A DNA stretch of 23,706 nucleotides from an uncultured Prochlorococcus sp. (lineage in GTDB: Bacteria > Cyanobacteriota > Cyanobacteriia > PCC-6307 > Cyanobiaceae). The translations under genes were made by a program, and so were the position numbers. The DNA is taken from contig CACKJL010000010.1 of assembly GCA_902600395.1 (NCBI GenBank), forward strand, positions 1-23,706. The letters are read 5' to 3'. The notes beneath the pieces were generated by a model. That model was not told the origin of the DNA, ran no database searches, and was given only the letters and a program-made list of their open reading frames with translations. Positions 7,382 through 14,313 of the stretch are shown here, in pieces. Positions within the stretch are counted from its first letter, which is position 1; the number at the start of each line of letters is the position of its first letter.

Positions 7382-8761
7382 ATGGCAAAAGTTTGGAGTA
7401 AAAGGTTTGATAATGCACTTGATCCTTTTATTGAAAAGTTTAATGCCTCAATTTGTTTTGATAGAAAGCTTATACTTGAAGATTTAGATTGCTCGATTGC
7501 TCATGCGAAAATGCTTAGCAAAACTAAAGTTTTATCCTCTTCTGAAGCTTTGCAAATTATTAATGGATTAGAATTAATAAAAGTTGAGTATTTGGAGGGT
7601 AAATTTACTCCAGGTCCACCTTCTGAAGATATTCATTATTGCATAGAAGAAAAGTTGATAAGTTTAATTGGTGAAACTGGAAAAAAATTACATACAGGTA
7701 GAAGTAGAAATGATCAAGTTGGTACAGATATAAGATTGTGGCTAAGAAAAGAGATTGACAATATTGAAATTTTAATAATTGATTTGCAAAAATCTTGCTT
7801 AAATCTTGCTAAATCCAATATTTATACTTTAATTCCTGGATATACCCACATGCAAAGAGCACAACCATTATCTTTGGCTCATCATTTTTTGGCTTATATA
7901 GAAATGCTCCAAAGAGACCGTGAAAGGTATAAAGAAGTACGCTCAAGAGTTAATATTTCTCCTTTAGGAGCTGCAGCATTAGCTGGAACAAAAATAAAAA
8001 TAGATAGGCACTTTACCGCTACAGAATTAGGTTTTAAAAAGATTTATAAAAATAGCATTGATGCAGTAAGTGATAGAGATTTTTGTATAGAGTTTGTTTC
8101 TGCATCTGCGTTGTTGATGTCTCATTTAAGTAAAATTTCAGAGGAAATAATTTTATGGGTAACTGATGAATTTTCTTTTGCAAAATTAACAGATAAATGT
8201 GCAACGGGAAGTAGCTTAATGCCGCAGAAAAAAAATCCTGACGTTCCAGAATTAATAAGAGGTAAGACAGGAAGAGTTTATGGACATCTACAAGCATTAT
8301 TAACGATGGTTAAAGGGGTACCACTGTCATACAATAAGGATTTTCAAGAGGATAAAGAGCCAATATTTGATACTGCAGAAACAATATCTTCATGTATTAA
8401 AGCAATGACTATTTTAATTAATGAGGGTATTGAATTTAATATTAAAAATTTAAATGATTCTGTAGAAAACGACTTTTCTAATGCTACTGATTTGGCAGAT
8501 TATTTAGTTGGTAAAGATGTTCCTTTTAGGACCGCCTATCAAGTTGTTGGTCAAATAGTTAAATATTGCTTGGAGAGAAAAATGTTATTTAAAAATCTCA
8601 CAATTGATGAATTTAAAAAATTTCATCCTGAATTTGATGAAGATGTTTTTGTAGATCTGAAACCTCTTAATGTCGTTAAATCACGAAATAGCGAAGGTGG
8701 TACAGGTTTTGCTCAGGTAGAAAAAGAGGTAAATAATTGGCAAAAAAGATTGTTGCTTTGA
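7382..8761 (+). CDS. argH: Argininosuccinate lyase
   Basis: Catalyses the last step of arginine synthesis, splitting argininosuccinate into arginine and fumarate; a cytosolic homotetramer of the fumarase/aspartase superfamily. The 459-residue length is normal. Motifs in order are HTGRSRNDQ (104-112), GYTHMQRAQP (153-162, containing the conserved His), and the superfamily signature GSSLMPQKKNPD (276-287) with its catalytic Ser loop. The ATG at 7382 is the family-typical start (MAKVWSKRF). It is 62 bp downstream of the phosphatase gene and 112 bp upstream of the RRM gene. The gap at 7320-7381 shows no clear structure. Confidence 0.97.
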   Translation: MAKVWSKRFDNALDPFIEKFNASICFDRKLILEDLDCSIAHAKMLSKTKVLSSSEALQIINGLELIKVEYLEGKFTPGPPSEDIHYCIEEKLISLIGETGKKLHTGRSRNDQVGTDIRLWLRKEIDNIEILIIDLQKSCLNLAKSNIYTLIPGYTHMQRAQPLSLAHHFLAYIEMLQRDRERYKEVRSRVNISPLGAAALAGTKIKIDRHFTATELGFKKIYKNSIDAVSDRDFCIEFVSASALLMSHLSKISEEIILWVTDEFSFAKLTDKCATGSSLMPQKKNPDVPELIRGKTGRVYGHLQALLTMVKGVPLSYNKDFQEDKEPIFDTAETISSCIKAMTILINEGIEFNIKNLNDSVENDFSNATDLADYLVGKDVPFRTAYQVVGQIVKYCLERKMLFKNLTIDEFKKFHPEFDEDVFVDLKPLNVVKSRNSEGGTGFAQVEKEVNNWQKRLLL

Positions 8762-8800
8762 ATATCAAGTATTTTTCTACAACAAGGGTATGCTTTGAAG

Positions 8801-8806
8801 TAGAAT
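8801..8806 (+). promoter_or_regulatory. Candidate -10 box for the RRM protein gene
   Basis: TAGAAT matches TATAAT at five of six positions. The -35 region at the usual distance (around TACAAC, 8778-8783) is poor, as is common in AT-rich picocyanobacterial promoters. A start near 8813 would give a leader of about 60 nt that includes the hairpin at 8826-8840 and the short upstream frame. TATGCT just upstream is a weaker alternative. Confidence 0.4.
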
Positions 8807-8820
8807 AACAGAGCAACGTT

Positions 8821-8877
8821 ATGGGACTACTCATTGTAGTTTTTTTTAAGAAAATTTTTTTGTTGAGTTTAAAGTGA
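8821..8877 (+). CDS. Possible 18-codon leader peptide upstream of the RRM gene
   Basis: ATG at 8821 opens a frame encoding MGLLIVVFFKKIFLLSLK, ending at TGA 8875-8877. That stop overlaps the GTG start of the RRM gene (8874-8876) in the sequence GTGA, the classic arrangement for translational coupling. The peptide is hydrophobic and basic. The frame spans the hairpin at 8826-8840 and the T run after it, so ribosomes reading it would disrupt the hairpin. It is too short for composition to prove coding, and no Shine-Dalgarno sequence is visible, so this is inference from geometry. Confidence 0.3.
   Translation: MGLLIVVFFKKIFLLSLK
8826..8848 (+). terminator. Hairpin plus T run in argH-RRM gene gap (terminator or attenuator)
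   Basis: ACTAC (8826-8830) pairs with GTAGT (8836-8840) around the loop TCATT, with possible G-U extensions (GGG 8823-8825 with the following T residues), and an unbroken T run begins at 8840. This fits an intrinsic terminator for argH. Because the best promoter candidate for the RRM gene lies upstream (8801-8806), it could instead act as an attenuator inside that gene's leader. A second short stem, ATAAC/GTTAT (8805-8809 with 8818-8822), lies just before it. Confidence 0.45.
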
Positions 8878-9377
8878 GTATTTTTGTTGGCAATTTGCCG
8901 TTCCGCGCAGAGCGTGAAGACGTTATACAGTTGTTTGTTCCTTTTGGCGAGGTTTTAAATTGTTCTCTTCCATTGGAGAGAGATACTGGAAGGAAAAGAG
9001 GATTTGCATTTATTGAAATGGTAGATGAGGCGACTGAGTCAAAAGCTATTGATGGTTTGCAAGGCACGGAGCTTATGGGTAGACCATTAAGAATTAATAA
9101 AGCTGAGCCGAGAGGTTCTGGCGGATCTCGTAGAGGAGGAAGAGGCGGCTACGGCGGTGGCAATAATGGTGGCTATGGCGGTGGCGGCTATGGCGGTGGC
9201 TATGGAGGTGGCAATAATGGTTCTAATAGCTCTAACGCTAATAAATCTTCTGGAGCAGAAGGTTGGGAAGATAGAAGTTATGGAAATTCTTCTGATAATT
9301 CTGAATATGAAAATGGTAGGAGCAGAAGAAAAAGGGGAGTGTCCAATGAGAGCAATGCTTCAAACGAGACAAATTAA
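8874..9377 (+). CDS. Glycine-rich RRM RNA-binding protein (cyanobacterial Rbp class)
   Basis: Single RNA-recognition motif followed by a glycine-rich tail, the architecture of cyanobacterial Rbp proteins, several of which are cold-induced or take part in mRNA localisation or stability. RNP2 is IFVGNL (3-8) and RNP1 is KRGFAFIE (41-48), with both key aromatic positions kept. Residues about 82-117 are Gly/Tyr/Arg-rich, and the rest (118-167) is polar and low-complexity, ending in a basic RSRRKR stretch (149-154). The start is GTG 8874, supported by the family-typical MSIFVGNLPF. The stop overlaps the dusA stop by 4 bases on the opposite strand. The leader carries a hairpin and possible upstream frame, so post-transcriptional control is plausible. 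Confidence 0.9.
   Translation: MSIFVGNLPFRAEREDVIQLFVPFGEVLNCSLPLERDTGRKRGFAFIEMVDEATESKAIDGLQGTELMGRPLRINKAEPRGSGGSRRGGRGGYGGGNNGGYGGGGYGGGYGGGNNGSNSSNANKSSGAEGWEDRSYGNSSDNSEYENGRSRRKRGVSNESNASNETN
9134..9222 (+). repeat. GC-rich Gly/Tyr codon repeat in the RRM gene
   Basis: Irregular repeats of GGCGGTGGC and GGCTATGGC units encode the Gly-Tyr tail. The segment is much richer in G and C than its surroundings and is prone to slippage, so copy number may differ between strains. A second open frame over this stretch is a by-product of the repeat. Confidence 0.75.
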
Positions 9378-10378
9378 TAACCCATTTCTTCAAGTGCTGT
9401 CGTTAATTTAAATAAATATTCAATATTTAATTCATTTTTTATAGATTTATTAGAAATTTGATTTCTCCAAATTTTAGCCTTTGGTATACCTTCAACTAAA
9501 TTTATAAGATGTTTACAAATATCCCAAGATTTTCCTCCATTACTTACATGCGCCTCTATGTATGGAATTAAGGAGAATATAATATTTGAAGCTGATTTGG
9601 TTTTTTTATTAATTCCATAAATCTTTTGATCAATTTCAGCCCATCTCAAGGGATGTTTATAAATTGATCTTCCAATCATGACCCCATCAAAATCACTCAA
9701 GGCTTTTAGTGATTCATCGATATTTGTTAAACCTCCATTAATTTCTATTAACAGTTCTGGATTTGATTTTTTCAATTTTTTTACTACATCATAATTTAGT
9801 GGTGGTATGGACCTATTTTGTTTTGGATTTAGACCTTTTAATATGGCTTTCCTTGCATGAACTGTAAATCTGTCTGCACCAGCATTTGCGATAATTCTTA
9901 CGAAATTATTCAAATTAACGAAACTATCATCATTGTCTACACCGATTCTGTGTTTAATCGTAACTGGTAAGTTGCAATTATTTTTTAAGGATTCTATACA
10001 TTTTGCTGCTTTTTCAGGTTCTTTCATAAGTGAAGCCCCAAAATTTCCAGAACAGACCCTTGGACTAGGACAACCAACATTAAAGTTTATTTCGTCATAA
10101 CCCCAATCTTGTGCCATTCGTGCTGCCTCTTTAAGGATTTTAGGATCGTCTCCTCCAAACTGAATTGATATCGGGTGTTCTTCATCATTAAAATCTAGAA
10201 AATTTTCTTTTTTATTTGTAAAAACTAAACTCTGGGCCACAATCATTTCCGTATACAAAAGAGCTTTAGAACTTATTTTTCTCATTATCATTCTGAAGTG
10301 CTTATCAGTACAATCCATCATTGGAGCAATACTTAATTTATGAATATTTTTAATAGAATTAGGTTTAATGATATCCAT
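9374..10378 (-). CDS. dusA: tRNA-dihydrouridine synthase, DusA type
   Basis: FMN-dependent enzyme that reduces uridine to dihydrouridine in the tRNA D-loop using NADPH. The 334-residue protein shows the flavin-site entry LSIAPMMDCTDKHFR (15-29), QFGGDDP (73-79), the signature NFNVGCPSPRV (98-108) with catalytic Cys103, GNFGASLM (111-118), IKHRIGVD, and IGRSIYKHPLRW near the C-terminal phosphate-binding end. The PMMDxTDxHFR form and the HRIGVD motif favour DusA over DusB or DusC. The ATG at 10378 lies only 22 bp from the divergent msrB start. The 3' end overlaps the RRM gene stop (TTAA shared). Confidence 0.92.
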   Translation of the reverse strand: MDIIKPNSIKNIHKLSIAPMMDCTDKHFRMIMRKISSKALLYTEMIVAQSLVFTNKKENFLDFNDEEHPISIQFGGDDPKILKEAARMAQDWGYDEINFNVGCPSPRVCSGNFGASLMKEPEKAAKCIESLKNNCNLPVTIKHRIGVDNDDSFVNLNNFVRIIANAGADRFTVHARKAILKGLNPKQNRSIPPLNYDVVKKLKKSNPELLIEINGGLTNIDESLKALSDFDGVMIGRSIYKHPLRWAEIDQKIYGINKKTKSASNIIFSLIPYIEAHVSNGGKSWDICKHLINLVEGIPKAKIWRNQISNKSIKNELNIEYLFKLTTALEEMGY

Positions 10379-10400
10379 TATTTTTTCGTGATTTAAATAT

Positions 10401-10895
10401 ATGAATCAATTTCTATCAAGAAGAACTTTTATTCTAATTCCTACCATGTCAATCTTAAAAAAAATCTTTAATCCCATGAAAGTATTAGCATCTTCACTGC
10501 CTTCTAAAGAAGAGTGGAATTTATCAAAAGATGAATGGAAGGCTAGGCTAAGTCCAGAATCATATTATATTTTGAGGGAGGAAGGGACTGAAAGAGCTTT
10601 TAGCAGCCAATTAAATAATGAGAAGAGGAAAGGTATTTTTCACTGTGCAGGATGCGATTTTCCGCTTTTTTCCTCAGATAAAAAATTTGATAGTGGTACA
10701 GGATGGCCAAGTTTTTGGGACTCAATTCAAGGATCAGTGGAAACAAAAGTTGATTTTAAGTTAATTGTTCCTAGAACCGAATATCATTGCTCCAGATGTG
10801 GAGGTCATCAGGGACATGTCTTCAATGATGGGCCACTTCCCACTGGCAAAAGATACTGCAATAATGGATTAGCATTAAGGTTTGTTCCTGAATAA
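10401..10895 (+). CDS. msrB: Peptide methionine (R)-S-oxide reductase MsrB, possible Tat-type N-terminus
   Basis: Repairs oxidised methionine (the R-sulfoxide) in proteins. Zinc is bound by C82/C85 (CAGC) and C130/C133 (CSRC); the catalytic Cys is C153 in RYCNNGLALRF. The position of the E. coli resolving Cys63 is Thr100 (DSGTGWPSF), so regeneration must use another thiol, as in many one-Cys MsrB proteins. Residues 1-31 precede the domain and read SRRTF (6-10) then ILIPTMSIL and ...KVLASS, which resembles a twin-arginine export signal, although its hydrophobic core is short. If the start at ATG 10401 is right, the enzyme may act in the periplasm or thylakoid lumen. In-frame ATGs at 10446 and 10476 would give a cytosolic form. 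Confidence 0.92.
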   Translation: MNQFLSRRTFILIPTMSILKKIFNPMKVLASSLPSKEEWNLSKDEWKARLSPESYYILREEGTERAFSSQLNNEKRKGIFHCAGCDFPLFSSDKKFDSGTGWPSFWDSIQGSVETKVDFKLIVPRTEYHCSRCGGHQGHVFNDGPLPTGKRYCNNGLALRFVPE

Positions 10896-10902
10896 ATATT
10901 TG

Positions 10903-10916
10903 TGCGGCCTTCCGCA
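10903..10916 (+). terminator. GC-rich hairpin between msrB and grpE
   Basis: TGCGG (10903-10907) and CCGCA (10912-10916) form a perfect 5-bp stem with loop CCTT, 7 bases after the msrB stop. It stands out in AT-rich surroundings. The downstream run is AACTTGTTTTG rather than pure T, so it is either a weak terminator for msrB or a structure in a transcript continuing into grpE. Confidence 0.45.
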
Positions 10917-10969
10917 ACTTGTTTTGTGCATCACTTTATTGGAAAATAGTTTTATTAAATTTTAGAAAA

Positions 10970-11689
10970 ATGATTGAAAATCAATCAGACAATATTGATA
11001 ATAAAGAAAATGATGATTCTAATCAGGATAATCTTCCTGAAGATACATCATCTACCCAAAATTCAACTACTGAAATTGATGAATTATCTTCTCAAAAAAC
11101 AGAAGAAATAAATACTGAAGAATTAAAAAATACTATCTCAAATAATGATGCAAGATTAGAACAATTAGAAAAAGAGCATGAAACATTAAAAAATCAATAT
11201 GTAAGGATTTCAGCAGATTTTGATAATTTCAGAAAAAGGCAGTCTAGGGATCAGGACGATTTAAAAATCCAACTTGTTTCAAAAACTTTAACTGCAATAA
11301 TACCTATTGTTGACAATTTTGAGAGAGCAAGACAACAACTTAAACCAGAAAGTGAAGAAGCTCAAGCTCTTCATAGAAGTTATCAAGGATTGTATAAACA
11401 ACTAGTAGAAGTTTTAAAACAACAGGGAGTTTCACCCATGAGAGTTGTTGGTCAGCAATTTGATCCAAACTTGCATGAAGCTGTATTAAGAGAACCTAGT
11501 GAAGAGTTTGAAGAGGATTTTATTATTGAAGAATTGCAGCGAGGATATCACCTAGAAGGTAAGGTTTTGAGACATGCATTGGTTAAGGTTTCTATGGGAC
11601 CTGGCAAACAAAATTCACAACAGGAAGTAGAAAAGGATACAGTTGAAGGGGATGTTAATTCAGAGGCAAATACTTCTGAAGATGTATAA
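10970..11689 (+). CDS. grpE: GrpE nucleotide exchange factor
   Basis: Releases ADP from DnaK so that the chaperone cycle can continue; works with the adjacent dnaJ product. I chose ATG 10970 (MIENQSDN…, 239 residues). The frame also opens at TTG 10919, but that 17-residue extension is unlike GrpE and would start in the leader. Residues 1-55 are acidic and disordered, 55-105 form the long coiled coil with the family stretch YVRISADFDNFRKR, and the beta-rich C-terminal domain has FDPNLHEAV and a terminal LRHALVKVS segment. dnaJ starts 29 bp after the stop. No dnaK is present in the window. Confidence 0.95.
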   Translation: MIENQSDNIDNKENDDSNQDNLPEDTSSTQNSTTEIDELSSQKTEEINTEELKNTISNNDARLEQLEKEHETLKNQYVRISADFDNFRKRQSRDQDDLKIQLVSKTLTAIIPIVDNFERARQQLKPESEEAQALHRSYQGLYKQLVEVLKQQGVSPMRVVGQQFDPNLHEAVLREPSEEFEEDFIIEELQRGYHLEGKVLRHALVKVSMGPGKQNSQQEVEKDTVEGDVNSEANTSEDV

Positions 11690-11718
11690 ATTCCAAATTC
11701 TTATTTGAGCATTATCTA

Positions 11719-12843
11719 ATGGCTGATTTTTACCAAATACTTGGAGTTTCAAGAGATGCTGATGCGGATACCTTAAAAAGGGCTTATAGAAAATTAGCAC
11801 GACAATATCATCCTGATGTTAATAAAGAACCTGGAGCGGAAGATAAATTTAAAGAAATTGGTAAGGCTTACGAAGCATTAGCTGATCCTGAAACTAGAGC
11901 AAGATATGACCAATTTGGAGAGGCTGGCCTTGGCGGTGCAGCTGGAATGCCTGATATGGGAGATATGGGTGGCTTCGCAGATTTATTTGAAACTTTTTTC
12001 AATGGCTTTGGGGGGCAAAATCCACAAGGAGGAAGAACACAAAGAAGAGGTCCTCAACAAGGAGATGATCTAAGGTATGACCTTAATGTTGACTTTAAAG
12101 ATGCAATTTTTGGCCAACAAAGAGAAATTAAAATTCCTCATTTGGAGACATGCGAAGTCTGTAGGGGAACAGGTGCAAAACCAGGAACTGGCCCCAAAAC
12201 TTGTTCAACATGTGGTGGAAGTGGACAAGTTAGAAGAGCTACAAGAACACCTTTTGGTAATTTCACACAAGTAGCTGAATGTCCTTCATGTAATGGTGTT
12301 GGCCAGATAATTGCAGATCCATGTGTAACTTGCGGCGGCAATGGCGTAAAGCAAGTTAGAAAAAAATTAAGAATTAATATTCCTGCAGGAGTTGATACTG
12401 GCACTAAATTAAGAGTTTCCGGTGAGGGAAATGTTGGTTTGAAAGGAGGTCCACCTGGAGATCTTTATGTTTTTATAAAGGTTAAGAATGATTCAAAACT
12501 TAAAAGAGATGGTGTAACTATTTACTCAGAAATAGCAGTAAATTATTTACAGGCTATTTTAGGTGACACTGTAAAAATTACTACAGTTGATGGAGATGTT
12601 AATTTAAAAATTCCAAGTGGTACGCAGCCAAATACAACTCTTTCACTTGAGAATAAAGGGGTACCTAGACTTGGTAATCCGGTTGCGAGAGGAAATCATG
12701 AAGTCTTAGTAAAAGTAAAATTACCGACTCGTATAACCGAAGCAGAACGAGAGCTTTTAGAGGGTTTAGCTTCTCAATACTCAGATAAAAATATTAATTC
12801 TAGTAGTGGACTTTTTAGTAAATTATTTGGTAAAGAATCTTAA
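11719..12843 (+). CDS. dnaJ: Chaperone DnaJ (type I Hsp40)
   Basis: Co-chaperone that delivers unfolded substrates to DnaK and stimulates its ATPase. The full type I layout is present in 374 residues: J domain (1-66) with YHPDVN and the HPD tripeptide at 31-33; Gly/Phe/Met-rich linker (about 69-115); a zinc domain with four CxxCxGxG repeats at 145-152 (CEVCRGTG), 162-169 (CSTCGGSG), 188-195 (CPSCNGVG) and 202-209 (CVTCGGNG); then the C-terminal substrate domains, with SGEGNVG in the first. It follows grpE, and its stop shares one base with the next ATG (TAATG), so the downstream TusA-like and rsgA genes are probably coupled to it. Confidence 0.97.
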   Translation: MADFYQILGVSRDADADTLKRAYRKLARQYHPDVNKEPGAEDKFKEIGKAYEALADPETRARYDQFGEAGLGGAAGMPDMGDMGGFADLFETFFNGFGGQNPQGGRTQRRGPQQGDDLRYDLNVDFKDAIFGQQREIKIPHLETCEVCRGTGAKPGTGPKTCSTCGGSGQVRRATRTPFGNFTQVAECPSCNGVGQIIADPCVTCGGNGVKQVRKKLRINIPAGVDTGTKLRVSGEGNVGLKGGPPGDLYVFIKVKNDSKLKRDGVTIYSEIAVNYLQAILGDTVKITTVDGDVNLKIPSGTQPNTTLSLENKGVPRLGNPVARGNHEVLVKVKLPTRITEAERELLEGLASQYSDKNINSSSGLFSKLFGKES

Positions 12844-13073
12844 TGACTTCCTTAAAGCATTTGGATCTTAAATCTGTTCCATGTCCTTTAAATGTAGTCA
12901 AAATTAAATTGGCTTTGGAGAAGTTATCTAAAAATGAGCAACTTATTGTTGAACTAGATAAAGGTGAACCAGAAGAAATGGTATTAAACAATTTAAAAGA
13001 GATGGGATGTTTCTTTAAACAAATTAAAGAAAATGAAAAATTTATAAAAATAAAAATATTGAATGAAAATTAA
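12843..13073 (+). CDS. TusA/SirA-like small protein (CPLN variant)
   Basis: A 76-residue protein of the TusA/SirA/YedF fold. In classical TusA a Cys-Pro-x-Pro motif near the N-terminus carries persulfide sulfur for tRNA thiolation or cofactor synthesis. Here the matching segment is SVPCPLNVVK (11-20): the Cys (C14) and first Pro are kept, but the second Pro is Asn17. The remaining sequence fits the family (a VELDKGEP strand, then a helix and GCFFKQ). Sulfur transfer is therefore possible but not assured. Its start overlaps the dnaJ stop by one base and its end overlaps rsgA by 11 bases, so it is firmly inside this operon. I would not call it tusA. Confidence 0.82.
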   Translation: MTSLKHLDLKSVPCPLNVVKIKLALEKLSKNEQLIVELDKGEPEEMVLNNLKEMGCFFKQIKENEKFIKIKILNEN

Positions 13074-13980
13074 TAGTAAATATTTAGGTTTAGTTACGAA
13101 AAAATTTAATGATTTTTTTTTAGTTGATTTAAAAAATCAAGAAAACTCTGGAATTAGCGAGAAATTTTTATGTAAGGTTAAGAAGTCTATAAATTTCAAG
13201 GATCAATTAATTTATGTTGGAGACGAAGTAGCGATTGAAAAAATTGATTTTAAAAGTAAACGCGCATTAATAACAAGTCTAAAAAAAAGAAAAAATCTTT
13301 TAGTTAGACCCTCAGTTGCAAATATTTCTAACATATACGTTATTTTTTCTGTTGAAGAACCAGATTTAAATTTATCTCAAGTTAATAGGTTTTTGATATC
13401 AGCAGAATCAATGGGAGTTGAAGTCTCATTAGTTTTGACAAAGTGTGATTTAATTTCTGATAAAAGAAGATCATATCTACTTGATAAATTTGAGAAATGG
13501 GGTTACCAAGTAATTACTTTAAATTTACAGAAATCTGATTGTTTTAAAAATTTATTAGCCGAATTAAAGCAAAAAGAATGTTCAATTTTTATGGGCCCTT
13601 CAGGTGTTGGTAAAACTACTTTGCTAAATATGATTATTCCAGGTCTTCAAAATAGTACTTCTCCAGTTTCTAATAAAATTAAGAGAGGAAAAAATACTAC
13701 TCGAAATGTTGAGTTATTTTCTATTTCGCATCAAAGTTACATTGTGGATACTCCTGGTTTTAATATGCAACCCCTAGAGGTTGATATTAACTTGTTACCA
13801 AATCTTTATTCAGAAATATATAAACAGGTAATCGAAGAAGGAATTAAGTGTAAATTTCGTAACTGCTTACATTTAAACGATCAGGGATGCAATTTAAATA
13901 AATCTTTCGAAAGATATTCTTTTTATAAAGAAATGATTGAGTCTTCTAAGAGTCACTATTATCAAAACCAGGAAGATTAA
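13063..13980 (+). CDS. rsgA: Ribosome small-subunit maturation GTPase RsgA
   Basis: GTPase that binds the 30S subunit late in assembly. It has the diagnostic circularly permuted order: OB-fold region (1-80), then G4 LTKCDL (125-130), G1 GPSGVGKTT (178-186), a G2 region RGKNTTRNVEL (208-218) and G3 DTPG (229-232). A C-terminal zinc site C263-x4-C268-x-H270-x5-C276 follows. The 305-residue length is normal. The ATG at 13063 overlaps the TusA-like gene by 11 bases, suggesting coupling. The last 35 bases overlap the 3' end of ybaB on the other strand. Confidence 0.95.
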   Translation: MKINSKYLGLVTKKFNDFFLVDLKNQENSGISEKFLCKVKKSINFKDQLIYVGDEVAIEKIDFKSKRALITSLKKRKNLLVRPSVANISNIYVIFSVEEPDLNLSQVNRFLISAESMGVEVSLVLTKCDLISDKRRSYLLDKFEKWGYQVITLNLQKSDCFKNLLAELKQKECSIFMGPSGVGKTTLLNMIIPGLQNSTSPVSNKIKRGKNTTRNVELFSISHQSYIVDTPGFNMQPLEVDINLLPNLYSEIYKQVIEEGIKCKFRNCLHLNDQGCNLNKSFERYSFYKEMIESSKSHYYQNQED

Positions 13981-14296
13981 GATTTAATCCACCAGTCAAA
14001 TCATTCATCCTTTCTTTCATAGTTGTAGTTGATAATTCATGAGCTTTTTGAATAGCTTGTAGAATATTTCGCTCTATTTTTTCTTTATCTGCATTTAAAA
14101 TATTCTCTTGTACTTCTACCTTTAAAGGAAGTTGGTTTCCACTTATCCAAACTTTTATCATCTCATCATCACTTTTGCCTTCAATCTCCATATTTTCAAG
14201 TTCATCTTGTAATTTTTGAGCATCTTGCTGAATTTGTTTAGCTTTTTTAAAAGCTTCTGTAAGTTGTCCAAAGTTAGGAAGTCCAAAACCCGCCAT
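13946..14296 (-). CDS. YbaB/EbfC nucleoid-associated protein
   Basis: Small DNA-binding protein of the YbaB/EbfC family, a dimer thought to help organise the nucleoid. The 116 residues show the family pattern: Gly/Phe-rich start (MAGFGLPNFGQL), long basic helix (KKAKQIQQDAQKLQDELENM), beta strands around VWISGNQLPLKVEV, and a helical C-terminus ending in GLNLNLPGF. It is the last gene of the murC-murB-ybaB set, 17 bp after murB. Its 3' end overlaps rsgA by 35 bases, so the two transcripts are mutually antisense there. Confidence 0.9.
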   Translation of the reverse strand: MAGFGLPNFGQLTEAFKKAKQIQQDAQKLQDELENMEIEGKSDDEMIKVWISGNQLPLKVEVQENILNADKEKIERNILQAIQKAHELSTTTMKERMNDLTGGLNLNLPGFDNSDS

Positions 14297-14313
14297 TTTG
14301 TAAAAACGTTTCT

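Noticed and set aside
9157..9411. 84-codon frame (Met/Ala/Val-rich) over the RRM gene
   Set aside because: It is a shifted reading of the Gly-rich repeat, with low complexity and no independent support.
10919..10969. GrpE start at TTG 10919
   Set aside because: The extension is not GrpE-like and lies in the leader; ATG 10970 begins the expected acidic N-terminus.
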